A stretch of 64,000 nt of DNA from assembly GCA_023055505.1 (NCBI GenBank), contig JALIRH010000043.1:258001-322000 (forward strand). The letters are read 5' to 3'. Below are positions 45,061 to 56,800 of this stretch, piece after piece. Below the pieces are notes generated by a model, which was given only the letters and a program-made list of their open reading frames with translations, was not told where the DNA came from and ran no database searches. The stretch comes from Callipepla californica brunnescens. Its lineage: Eukaryota > Chordata > Aves > Galliformes > Odontophoridae. The translations under genes were made by a program, and so were the position numbers. The stretch's first letter is position 1. Every line of letters starts with the position of its first letter.

Positions 45061-48000
45061 TAATTAAAACAACTGCGACTAGAGGCGTGATCAGATTTGA
45101 GGATCAGATCGACAGAGGAAGCACCGCCGAACATCACACACTGCACTGATCCAAGAGCTCCGATTTCCTTCCTGCCAGGAAAGCGAAACTGGCTTCATCC
45201 CCTAACAATTGGATTCCCTTTAATAATGCAATTACAGCCTCAACTCAATCCCCACAAGACATGCGAACGCACGCCCCGCCACCTCCTCCTCAATCCCCAA
45301 ACACCAGCCCAGACCTGTTACAAGTAAATAAATAAGGAATGGTTTGGATTGCGAATTCTCTTTCTAAAAGCAGCCCAGACAACAGCAAGAACAAAAGAGG
45401 GAAGACGCAGGCTCGGAGGGCACCGCTGGCCTGCTGCTGAATCCCAGGCCGGCTCTGTCACACTGCAGCTGCTGAATGAGCAGAGCTGCACAACACCTTG
45501 CTCACGCTGCTCACACTGAGGAGCGTAAAGCCTTCCCTGGAGGAAAAGCTGACGAATTACCTCAAGGCTACTGAGCAACGCAGGGCGAGAAGCAGCAGGG
45601 GAGGGAAGGCTGAGGGAGGCAGGGACAGAAGAGCACTTCAGCATTCATTTTAACTCCTGCTGGGGGCCGTGCTCTGTGCTGGGGAGCGGGACGCGCACGC
45701 ACTGACGCACACACGGCCCCATGGAGCACGGGGCACTGCTGCAGCACTCGCTGCCTCCCGTCCCTCTAGAAGGTGGCAGCTCTGTGTTCAGATAATGAGT
45801 CGTGCCAGAAATGAGGATGATGAAGAAAGATAAAGCGGGTGTTGCTGCAGCTCTCTTCCCGCAGGGTGTGCCGGTATTTAATAATTTAGAAGAGGAGGAG
45901 GGTGTGAGCATGCAGAAACGAGCCACGCATCGAATGCAGAAAGCCACAGTGAGGATGTTGTTGAAGAGAAGAGGAACTGTTCTGCTCATGGATACATACT
46001 GGCTGCTCTCTCATCAGCCCACCATCCTCACTTCAACGGAGAGGAGCCACGAGCACAGAGACAAAGCAGCTCACATGACACCACTTTTAAGCAGAACCAG
46101 GATCAGAATCCGATACTTCTGAAGCTCAGTCCTGGTTCTTTTCATCATCCCCCTCCCCAGCACGTATCCCCACATTATGCACATTGTAAAATTACATCAA
46201 CAAGTTCCTTCCATCCCATATACACAGCTGTGTCGTAGTTAACCCGTATCACACAGCCAAAGCCCATGTTAACACATGCCAGGAGTCCCAGCAACACGCT
46301 CTGCTTGTAGCAGACAGCCTTACGGACACCCAGGTCTGTGTGCTGGCCCCACAGCACTGCGGGTAACACACTGCCTTCCCTACCACCACTGTGCTCCTAT
46401 GCACACTCCACTGAATTAAAATTGCCCTGATGTTATTCATAAACTACAGAACTGATCTGCTTTCTGCCTGGCCCGATCTTCAGGTCGTTACAGGAACAGC
46501 CAAGCAAGACAAGTCTGAAGCACACCTGCCAAGGCCTTCTCGAGTGGCCAGGTAACATCTCTGAGGCAGCTCCAGCTTAGGATGTGCTCCCATGGGCTCC
46601 ACGCTTTCTGCTGAGCATCCAGAACTCATTTCTGCTTTGCTGACCTAACGCCAACGATTACAAAATCCAACCAAACAGCACAAGTCCTGCTAGAACGCTA
46701 CCCATGCCCACACCAGATGTCCTCTTTGAGTAGGAAATGTGTGATGGAAATTTCAGGCCAGGACTGCTACAGAAATGAACACTTCATAAAAAAAACAACA
46801 GGGAATCACTAAAAGAAGTCTGAACGCCCGTCCCCAGCAGCCTGACCCACGCACTGGTGATTACCACCACAGCCCTGGCCTTGCTCAATTTTCCAGAGTG
46901 CAGTAATCCTCAGAAAAAGACAGCAGCATCCAGCACGCAGCGAGCTGTCAGCGCGCCGCAGACGCTGTTCCATTACATCTAACTGGACCCAGCACTGTTC
47001 TTTATGGGATCAATGTACAATTCATGTTGCATTTACTAACGACTCACAAAGGGTAGCCCCCACGGAAGTCTATCAGCTTCAATAAAGCAAAGAACCAATC
47101 TCTGCCTGGCCCCTGCTCGAAATGCAGCACAGCAGTGCAGGACGAAGGCAGCAGCGAGGATCCGCGTACCCACAGCCCCAAAACCCGAGGGCAGCACGAG
47201 GACTGCCCTCTGTGGCACGAGAGTCTCTGCCCTGGCCTACTACACAAGTGGAGGGAAGATAAAACCTGCGTACAGAAAGGAGTAGTAATAAAAATGACAT
47301 TATGGACATCTTTCCTGGAGTGTGGAGCTTAAAGAAACAGTACCAACTGAGAGCCGGGGTGCCTGAGTCAGCTGGCTTCCTTTCTGCCTAAGTTATTATG
47401 AAAAATGACAGCAGCTGGAGTCAACAATAACTGGAAAATGCTTCCCAAAACCACTTTCTTTCCTTTTCTTTGGGCTCTGCAGGACTCAGGTTTGCAGGCA
47501 CTACATCAAGACAGCTGTGGAAAGAACAGCAGTTCTCCCCTGACCCATCACAACTCAGATCCCTTGAGAAGCAGAGCAGACACTCAAGGCATTCTGTGAG
47601 CTGAGTGGTGTCCATCACAAGCTTTGCTTCTCAGAAGCTCCCGGAGGTTTCCTCTCCTGCAGCTTCCTGTTATTAAGTGAATGCATATGGACTCCTGTCA
47701 TGGCCTGATCCAAGAACAGTCACGTGGATAACCAAAGAAGGGTTTACTCCCAATCCCTTCAGTAGCCACGTCTAGTAGGGAAGAATGTATTTTTTCTCCT
47801 CTGTTTGTGAGACTGCCTGCTCTGGCACTAAGGAAATCCCATAACTGTTCATACACGTGTATTCCATGAAGTTACACAAATGTATTCCAAACTGATTACA
47901 ACAGCACAGCCAACAGGCTGCAGAATGAGTCCAAACCCCATCCTGCAGAGTTTGTAACAGCTGGGGCCCAGGTTTCCATACTCCACAGCATGCCAAGATA

Positions 48001-50126
48001 ACAGCTTCTGCAAATGACAGCTCACATTCATCTCCAAGCTGTGGAGCTGCCCCCATCTTTATGCCAAGGATTCGTTCTGAAAGTGAGAGAAGAGAGACAG
48101 AAAGGAGGAGGAGGCTTTGCAAGGAAAGACAGAGAAAAGACAAACAGGAGAGTGGGTGAACGTAGAAGGAGATTGAGAAAGGAGAGGAATAGATGCCAGC
48201 ATGCTGACTTTGTCATTGTGGAGATTAGTGGATTTGTGTTTGGTCTTTTTAACCTTCCCATCCCTTATAAATGAAGACAAAGAGGAGACAATCTGTGCTA
48301 CGTGAAAGGCAGGGAAAGATGAAGGATGGAGTAACTCCAGCAGTGCAGGGAAGGGGAGGCTCTGCAGCAACCTGCTGGACAAGACCTGCGGGTCATTACT
48401 GCTCCCCCACGTTTTCTGCACCCCAGCTGCTTTTGCAGTCAGCTAACCAAGCTACCGAGCAGAGTCCTGTCAGGCAAACACAACAGCAGTTCTTGTGAAA
48501 GCACCACGGCACCGGAGCAAAGCACAGTAATAATGTTCTGGTGGGATCAGCAAAGTGCATAATTAGTCAGGCAGGGAGATACAGCTCCTGCTCTGTCATC
48601 TGCCTCTCTAGCTGACATGTGTATGATGCTGATACCGGAAGGAAGAGCTGCAGAAAGACATGTACAAAGCAGTGCTGTCCCTGAGGGCCATCACTGAGCT
48701 CAAGGCATCATTTCCATACATCGCAGCGTTCTTCTGAGTGCCTGAAAAACGCTGAGAGAATTCAGAGGATTTGCAAGAGCAGGAGTTGGAGGACAACATC
48801 CTCTCTTGCCACTGATCGCATTACATTCAAGGGGTAGAAATTCTGGTTATGATCACAGGGGGACCTCTCCCAAACTGTCACAACTCCTGAGGAATAAATG
48901 GGAGTAAGTGTGAAGAATAAGGCTCCCCGCTCCACGCTGCTAAGCATCGTCTGCCATGAAGCACTGTTGCAGTCTCCTGACAGAGACATCCCACCATGCA
49001 CTGCTAGCAGAAGGTTGCACGGAATGCCAGGCAGAGGAGCAACACAAAGATTTCAGAGTACCTACACAGATCTGTCAGGCATGACTGGACCACGGGCTCG
49101 CATCCTCAAAGGAAGCCAGCAGCGTGCCAACACAGAGCCTGCCAGGTGAGCAGCAGAAGGGATATTCCTGCTACACAGGGCTCTGCCATGTGCCCTTTAT
49201 GTCTGATCTTTGTTTACTGCTCTGTGCTAGGAATCTGCACACAAATTTAGCTCCACACTGCAAGGGATGTGCTCACTCCCTGTGCAAACAAAAGGGCATC
49301 AGATGCTCTTGAAAACACAGAAGCTGCTGAAGAAAAGGCAGCTGGCATGTAAGACCACTTGGTCTTACAGGGACCACGCAGCACCTGGCGCACCTAAAAC
49401 TGACCTTAGCAATGCTCACTGCAGAAACAACTGTTCTTACTGCAAGAATCTCCACCCAGAAGCCCACAGCTTTTCTATGGCCCTTCCTGAGATGCCTCCA
49501 CCAACAGCCAACGCTCCCAAGCTAACTTCCCTCCCTGCAGCACATCTCAGGCAGTTCCCCATCACACCGTGCCACGCTCCTCTGCTGGGACCACCTGCAC
49601 TGCCCTGTGTTCGAAGGGAGACCACCATCAACCTGAAGTGAGTCAGTTTTAGCAAGCATCCTGGTTTAGTGCTGCACACAGCACCTCCAGGGTAGTAACA
49701 GAAAACATCCAGAGGCACCCAAGGCAATAGCATATTGTTCCCTCCCGCACATCAAGTTCAGGGAGCATATTTCTAACAGCTGACATGAATGAGACATTCA
49801 CGTAAACATCCTCTATTAAGGGGACAAGTGAAAAAAATGAACAAAATGGAGGAGGAAACTGTGTTCTTGGAGAGTGGATGAGTAAAGGATCTGTGGAAAG
49901 AGAAAAGATGCCAGGTAGAAGGGAAAGATGCACACCTTATCCAAGGGAGCGGGCTGGCACTGCTACCAACCCTGCAGAAGCTCACGCAGATGCCTCACAC
50001 ATTAAATGATCCCTCAGTAAGAAAGGTGCCTGGATGAACCGTGGCACATTTCAGAGGAGAATGACTGTGGGCATCTGGTGCTACTCACAAACCTGGGGAG
50101 GGAATATTTATTGGAGGGAAGATCAC

Positions 50127-50172
50127 AGGGAACTAGGATAGCTCAGGTTGGAAGGACCCTCAGCACATCTTC
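50127..50172 (-). mobile_element. Possible antisense CR1 remnant
   Basis: The plus strand carries ATAGCTCAGGTTGGAAGGAC followed by CCTCAGCACATCTT, which resembles the reverse complement of the CR1 3' region (ggttggaagggacct). It is short and diverged, so this could be chance. Confidence 0.35.
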
Positions 50173-50421
50173 CTGACAAGAGTCCCACGTGCTCTGGTAG
50201 CAGCAAGAACTCTGGCTTTGTTTTCTTACACAGCCATTTTATGACACTCAAGTAATAAAAGCAAACAGATCTGACAGCTCAGAACAAACCAAAAAAGTAG
50301 GACTCTGTGCTTTGGCCATGTGCTCTGTGACAGCCTTCCCACTCATGAGAAGGAAGAGAGAATCTGCCGGGCGCCTTCTCCCCTGTGGCACTGACACATG
50401 GCAGGCAGGCATGTTCTTTAC

Positions 50422-50563
50422 CTCGGAGGACAGTGAGCTTGGCATGGACGGTGACTTCCCCATGAGGGTTTTGAGCAACACATTCATAAATGTTCTCATC
50501 CCGGGGAGTCCGGAGCGGCTGGATCCTCAAAACAGCACCTGCACTTTCATCAAATTCAATTGT
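50422..50563 (-). CDS. PTPRS: PTPRS exon: Ig domain 1, second half
   Basis: A 142-nt exon with acceptor CCCCAG|ACAATT and donor CGAG|GTAAAG. It enters in phase 0 and leaves in phase 1. It reads [17 protein letters not shown] through [22 protein letters not shown]. The YECVAQN cysteine pairs with the one in the preceding exon to close the Ig1 sandwich. The exon ends at the short linker to Ig2, whose first codon (E) is completed in the next exon. The match to PTPRS is almost residue for residue. Confidence 0.96.
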
Positions 50564-51485
50564 CTGGGGAATAAAAGGAAAGAAGCACACACACATAGTA
50601 AGCATTCTTGGCTTGCAAGCGGAAGGTTAATTTCTGCTTCTGAAGGAGGCACCAGCTGATACACAAACACATACACTTGGAAACACACTTCAGCTGTCCC
50701 ACCGTGCCCTACACATTGCCAGCATGCTCAGCTTCTCCCTGCTGACCTGAAGGAGCCAGGGAGCTGTCCACACCAAGCCCCATCCCTGACCCCTGACACA
50801 CCAAAACTGCTAGGTATATCTCAGATGCTCTCACATGAGACATGGTGATGGTGCGTGTGGGGTGGGTTCAGAATTAGGCTGAGTGAAATATGAAAAGAAA
50901 AAAAGAGTCTTTGTCTCATTCTTCCCTCTGTGTAGGGAACTAACCCCACAAAGCTCTTCTGAGCACACAGCTGCCTGGCAGGACAGAGTCCCACAGCAAA
51001 TTCCACAGGATGACCTCCAAGTTCTTGTGACTCCAGTCATTTCTATCCAAACGATTTCTATCTAAACAGTGCCAGCAACTGTACTGTTTACTTCAGGCTG
51101 TTCCAGAGTTAAAATAATGAGTCATGGATGAGTATGAAAGATGCATTTGTAGAGCCCAAGAAGTACCAGCTTATAGCTGGAGTTTCTTAGGGCAGGGAGG
51201 AGGCAGCTTCACGTTATATCTGAGGAGGGAAAAAGTAAACAACCAACCAAAAAACCAAAAGAAAAAATGCCAATAACATATAAAAACCATGAACACTGCT
51301 GCGTGGGAACAATCTCAGTTGTTAGCATAGCCAAGAGCTTGTAGTTCACTCTTTCTGCTGTTAAAATTCCTCCTCTTTCAAATCTCCCATTATTACTGGG
51401 CCTTAGAACAGCCACGGAGGAGCACGAACTGCTTTCTGTCAGTCTTTCCACATCCAGAGGCAACAACAGGAAGGATGTCCCTTAC
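50564..51485 (-). other. PTPRS: PTPRS intron inside Ig1
   Basis: A 922-nt GT-AG intron with no recognised repeat. Confidence 0.85.
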
Positions 51486-51631
51486 CTCAAACCGCTGAGA
51501 GTTCACTTTCTTCCCTTTCTTGTTCCAGGTGACTCGTGGCTTTGGGTCTCCAGTTGCTTGGCATACAAAAGATGCCACTCCTCCCGACACACCAATCTGG
51601 TCCACAGGTTTTTTAATGAACACAGGGGGAC
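51486..51631 (-). CDS. PTPRS: PTPRS exon: Ig domain 1, first half
   Basis: A 146-nt exon. The acceptor follows a T-rich tract ending TTTTAAAAG, and the donor is GAG|GTAAGG. It enters with two bases finishing a codon and leaves in phase 0, reading [17 protein letters not shown] and on to NSQRFE. It supplies the N-terminal strands of Ig1, including the first Ig cysteine (SFVCQATG). The run [13 protein letters not shown] is the lysine-rich loop known in RPTP sigma to bind heparan and chondroitin sulphate chains, and all four lysines are present. Because it starts mid-codon, at least one upstream exon carrying the start codon and signal peptide is required; it was not identified. Confidence 0.96.
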
Positions 51632-52103
51632 CTTTTAAAATAAATAAAGAAAAAAAAAACGTAATTGGCACAAGGACAAACTCTAATAAACAATGTTTGT
51701 AATTAATAGTAGCATTATTTCTGCTGTTCTCTAATGATCCCAGATGAAATCAAACCTCTGGGCCTTCTGGGAACGAGCAGTCCTTCCTTCCACTTTGCAT
51801 ATGAAGAACCTACAGTACAAACTGATTAGTGGCCAGGTCCTACAGTGAGATCTCAGTGGGACGAGCTGTAAAGACTCTTCTTAATTCTGAAGAATGGACT
51901 TTTAAAACACGTTGTGCAAGAGAAGTTGGCGTGTCAAGTCCATCCGAGGATCATCAGAAGAAAATGGGTGAGCTGAAAAGTTTCTAAAGAACACTGAATT
52001 GCACTCCCTAGCTCAAAAGCTCTGCAATGTCCTCTTGTACCCAGCTGCACACAGGGGCAGCAAGGCCTGAGCACACACTGGGAGCCTGGGGCCACATTTT
52101 AGC

Positions 52104-52168
52104 CAGCCTGGACCTGGCTTGGACTAGCTGATCTCCAGAGGTCCCTTCCAACCCCTCCAATCCTGTTA
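52104..52168 (+). mobile_element. CR1 LINE 3'-end fragment
   Basis: The plus strand reads TTGGACTAGCTGATCTCCAG then AGGTCCCTTCCAACCCC, matching the well-known 3' terminal region of avian CR1 LINEs (…gatgatctccagaggtcccttccaacccc…). Only the 3' end is present, as is typical of 5'-truncated CR1 copies, and the terminal octamer repeats are degraded. It is one of the main reasons for calling the host a bird. Confidence 0.75.
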
Positions 52169-55100
52169 GCAGCTCCCCCCAGCCCCTGCCACGCCAACTC
52201 CCACCTACATCCAACAGTCTGCAACAGCACTTCTGCAAGGAGGGGGAGGATGCTGTGACAGGCTTTCGGATTCAGGAAGGTGCCAAGGGCCTTCTGATGA
52301 GAGGAACACAAGGCCAGAAGTGTGCAGAGCCCATATTGCCTCTGTCTGTGAGAAATCTCCCTTCCATACTCTAACCTGTTTCCCTGCACAGCCTTCTCTC
52401 ATCTAGTTAGTTTAAAATTTATTGAAATATTTAAATCACGAGGCCACAGCTGTGTTCAAATAAAATCACTCAGATCATAAAGTTGCCGTCTGTTATTCTT
52501 GAGAAAAGCAGACCACGTGACTGCGAAATCTGTGTATTTATACGTGCACGCTCAGAGTCTATAAAACAAGATGCAAACAGACTGCCAAAGAGCTTACAAA
52601 GAGGGCAAAGAGGGCGGTCCCCAGGGTCTTCTAGGGGCTGAAAGATAAAAGAAAGCATTCCCCCTTCTCTGCCTGATGTGGCCAGGAGTATATAAATAAA
52701 AGCCACTGAGGAGCTCATGTGATGCAATCAAGCATTTGTTTTCCATGCCGGAGATAAATACAGTTTGCTGGAGCTGTTTATGTCCCATCAAACGCTGTGT
52801 ACAAAGCACCGGATATATAAATATCCAAATCTATATTTAGAGGTCAGAATATTCTTTGCAATGTTACTGCTAAAGGTTATCAGGCATGTCCCACTGGAGG
52901 CCCTGGCACTTGGGAATTGGTCTTCCATCCAGGAATGGCAGAACCAAACTCTGCCCCGGGCTCCATCTGCCGGCAACCCAACCTCCTTCCTCCGTCCTGC
53001 GCTCAGAATCTGACGAGGTCAATTCTGAAGGTACAGCCAAAGTCATCCAGGGCTTAAGAGCACTTTATTGATGGAAACTCACTTCCTAAAACAAAAGCCT
53101 GTAACAATCTTTAATGCTAAGTACGCACTGATATGGGTGCAAGCAGTACAATAAGAGCACCAGTAAGGACAAATAAAGCTCTATTTTTGTCCCGAAGAAA
53201 GTGGAAGTGCTCCAAATGGAGAGCAAAGCGGAGTCACAGCTCAGCACTCCTTTTAGGGCCTCGCTGACTCACTGAGTGCCAACAGGTAAGCTGACTCGCT
53301 CTGTGAACACTGCTTCTCTGAGATGGCTGCGATGCTGCGCTGCCGATGGTAACGCTGCTCTGAGAGGGCAAGACACAAGAAAAGAAAACAAAAATCCCTA
53401 ACGAATAATCCATTTGATTTCCATACTCACTTGGAAAACCAGTGAACATCAAAGCTAAACTATAGTTTTTAGAACTGCCCGAGTGTCTGAGCTGCAGACT
53501 TCGATTCTCGCCTCTCCCCCTGACAGATCACCCATAGTGCTCTCCACCTATGCATCCCTCGTCACTGCAGCACTTGTCACTGCAGCCCACGCCAATCGCA
53601 GCACAGCCCTCTCCTCCCTGGAACAGAGAAAGGCAGTGTTACCACAGGCAAGGTGGTGATGATATAAAGCTGAAACAGATTCCTACGTCTGCGTAGGACT
53701 GCTACAGCTCTGCCATTCCAGGTCCAGCCTGCAGTGAAACATGCAGTTAGAAATCCTGGTACTGCTCTGCAAGAAGCTCTGAAAGCCTCCAAAAGCAGGA
53801 ACGAGGTGTCCCTGCGTCCCTGAGAGCTGCCAAGGGCAATGATGAGACCATCAGCTCACCCGCATGGCCACCCCTACACAGACAACCTCCAGTTGGCATC
53901 ACTTCCCAAAGAGCACACCTGGAGACACAGGGCACTCCCAGCAGCTGCTCAGAAGGGATATAATGCACATTCAGGGATGGGACTCTGTGAATTCTTATGC
54001 AGACTTTGAGGAGAAGCTATGAGATGCTAAGGGGTGGGGTCTCATCCCTGAGGAACATACGCAGAGGAATGTGGTAAAGCATCAAGCCATGTACCCCGCA
54101 CACCAAGGCAGCTTTCCTCACATGGGAGGACTCTGCTGCTGCCTCACCTCTCCTTGCTTCATTCCTCCACCGCAGAAGATGTTCTTCAAATGCCATCGTG
54201 TAAAAAGAAAACATCTCCTGCTAATGAGACACTGATGCCAAAACAGTCTGAGCAACTCTACAGCAAGGAAGTTTGAAAGACGTAGGAGTGGGGAAAAGGA
54301 GGGGATTTCACCCTTTAAACCTAAATGTCCTTCAGGAACTGCTGCCATGGTGAATTTCAGGTGGTGGAGGAGGAGTGAGGGAGACAGTCCAGACACCATA
54401 TCTGAAACACCAAGATGCCAAAAGCAGAGAATGGGATGGAGAACCCAGAGGTGCTCTGGGTGTTGGGAGAGAGGCAGAAGCACAAACAGGCTGAACATCA
54501 CTGAGCCAGCAGCTGGAAGGGGAGGAAAAAAGGCACAGTCTGAACCTGCAGCTTTCTCTGCATCCCCCAGTGCACTCCAGCTGGGAGACACTGCCTGGGG
54601 GGCCGAAGGGAGAGCCCACCCCAGCTTGGCTAATGGAACAAAGCACCGGCAGCACTGAGGGCTGTGTAAATCCAGCACAGTCACCTCCAGCCCTACGGGA
54701 AGGCCAGCCTCAGTTAGCCCCAGCAGCAGGGCAGAGGGAGGCAGGGCACAGCGGGGGAGTATCGACTTCCCTGGGTTTTTCTGTGACAAAATTGATTCTC
54801 CACGTCGGCTTGCCAGATCAATGCTCGAACATCCTCCCAAACAGCCCGAGCTCGACTGCCCTGGTGCTGGCTCAGGGGACCTGGGGCTGATGTGAGACAG
54901 CAAAACTCAGCTCAGTGCTCATCACCCCACTGCCACAGCCCCACACCGCCTCTGGGACAGCACCTCCACAATGCACGGCAACGAAACACAACACTCATTC
55001 TTTCATCTGGCCCCAGCACACAGAACAGCAGGAGCCTGGCTGAAACGGTCCCTCGCCTACAGCGGCAGCAATCCACAGAGACAAAGGAAAGCCAGTTACA

Positions 55101-56559
55101 AAATGCATATTTTAAAAGGTTTTGTTTCCAGCGTTTTCAGCGTCCCCGAGTGCAGCACTCTGGTGGAGGCGTCAGCACACCCCGATCTGCTCTGCCAGGC
55201 TCCAGACGATTCCCACAGTCGGGATCCAGATCTCTTGCAGACTTCGGGCCCTCTCCCCTCCGTCTGCCACCACCGTGCAGTGACAGTCCTGGCTGCTCAC
55301 ACCTGCCTGCGTCCACACACTGCGAGTGAAGGAGGTGGGCCTGCACACAGCCACAGCCCCTATGCACCGTAACACGAACAAAATAACCAGGGAAATCCTC
55401 TTGCAACAGAACCCAGAAACCTTCTCCCACACGCACTTCTTGGTGGGATAAGGTAAAGCGTAAAAGTCAGACAGAAGCTTTGCAACCTCTGAACAACTAG
55501 GTCACGCCAGCTGGCAGGAGGACATCTCACCCTTCTGGCCTCCAGAGCAGCCAAACCAGGCTCTGATTCCTGCAAGGAACTCCGAGGGGCTCTCTCTGGT
55601 GTGCAAAGAGTTAAGCCCTCATCCCCCCCACGTCTCCTCTGGTTTTGGGTCCGAAACTTTCTGCTGATCTCGTGAAACTCCATCTCCATTCCCCAGAAGT
55701 GCTGACATGCCCACAATCCGAGGAGGAGGACAAGGCACTCCCCCAACCGCAGCACCGGACGGCAGTGCTTTCATCTCCCCTTAAAAACCTCCCGGGCCAC
55801 GTGTGATGGGGCACGGCTCAGCACCGCGGGGCTGCTCGCTGCTTTAGGAAATGAGCTCGGCACACGCGCGCTGCCGCGGCCTGCTGGCATGCAGCAGATG
55901 CTCCAGGGATGGAGCGAGCAGTTGGGGACAGCCTGGGGGGGCCTGGCTGAGGAGCACAGTAACAGCTCTGTCACTGTGATGGAGCAAACGAGGGGAGCAG
56001 GAGGGAGAAAGAACAGCAAAGCCACAGACAGGTTTGTGGGGAAAGGAGAGAAGGGATTGATGGGGAGAGCGCAAGAGGAACGGTGCAAGATGGGGAGAAG
56101 GGACGTGCTCAGAGCCAGAGCGAGGAAGTGAGGATTAGGCAGTGGAGACGAGCCACGGAGCAGATGAAAACAGCAGAGAGCAGCCAAATTTAAGACAGAT
56201 GGAGAGTGGGGAGCAGGAATGCGATGTTTGGAATGGGAATGCATTTCACAGCGACGGCATTAGAGTGCGGGGGAGCTTGCTAGAGGGGTAGGGAAGAGAA
56301 AGATGGCTCCAGAATTTACACTTTCCTCCATGAGAAGAGTGAGAGTTGCAAGTGGGAGCAGGACAGATGCGGGCTGTGGTGAGGGTCTCCATGGAGAGAC
56401 TCAGGGGGACTGGAAGCAGCTCCTGGGGCGGCCCTGCAGAGGCTGCTCCCCTTGAATCCCAGCGCTTTACTGACAGGTTCTGCTTCTTTTTTCCTTCTTC
56501 CCTCAGGGCTGTTTCTCAGTGCCTCACAAATAAAATTAAAATTAGGGTTTTCTGACAGA

Positions 56560-56800
56560 ACAAACAAACAGGGAGTGAATTATATTCCATTTCCCCGTCA
56601 ATAACTTCTCCCCAGCCCAGTCGCCTTATCATCATAAAAAGTCCATTAAGCAGTAATTGGGAAGGCAGCAGAACGCGGGGCCGGTCCGTGACACAGAAGC
56701 ACGCTCGCTCCCCAACTGGCCTTTTCTGGGAAGGCAGACAGGATAATTATAGGCTTCAGACAGAGACTTCCTCTTACTGTCAGCAGCTCTTGGCTCCCTT
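56560..56800. promoter_or_regulatory. Candidate conserved non-coding element
   Basis: Sequence with ATCATAAAAAGTCCATTAAG, CAGTAATTGGG and GGATAATTATAGG; homeodomain-like TAATTG and TAATTA cores. The call is by texture only. Confidence 0.25.

Larger units (their letters stand above)
43649..50421 (-). other. PTPRS: PTPRS intron between Ig1 and Ig2
   Basis: A 6.8-kb intron. It contains a GT-repeat (44,935-44,970), a candidate conserved element (44,790-45,060) and a possible antisense CR1 fragment near 50,127-50,172. No coding exon seen. Confidence 0.8.
440..51631 (-). other. PTPRS: PTPRS gene, partial: ectodomain, transmembrane and juxtamembrane exons
   Basis: This is the span of one minus-strand gene encoding a type IIa (LAR-family) receptor protein tyrosine phosphatase, best matched to PTPRS (RPTP sigma, chicken CRYP-alpha). 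Twenty-two exons read in order give three Ig domains, eight fibronectin type III domains, a basic cleavage region, a transmembrane helix and a juxtamembrane microexon, all in compatible phases. The membrane helix ([12 protein letters not shown]...) and FN3-7 (GYPQILEASN...) favour sigma; as remembered, delta has LIWVVG and LAR diverges more. Family knowledge: a neuronal receptor for heparan and chondroitin sulphate proteoglycans and synaptic organisers, acting in axon guidance and presynaptic differentiation. The signal-peptide exon lies upstream and was not found; the D1 and D2 phosphatase exons lie past the left edge. Paralogue choice is about 95% sure. Confidence 0.95.

Noticed and set aside
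54143..54180. Short minus-strand ATG exon (M-K-Q-G-E) ending at GTGAGG
   Set aside because: Wrong phase for Ig1 and no hydrophobic leader.
55360..55755. Minus-strand ORF beginning M-L-R-L-G-E-C-L-V-L-L-L-G-L-W, considered as the signal-peptide exon
   Set aside because: The N-terminus looks leader-like, but no donor follows at a usable place: the nearest GT candidates give the wrong phase or come far too late.
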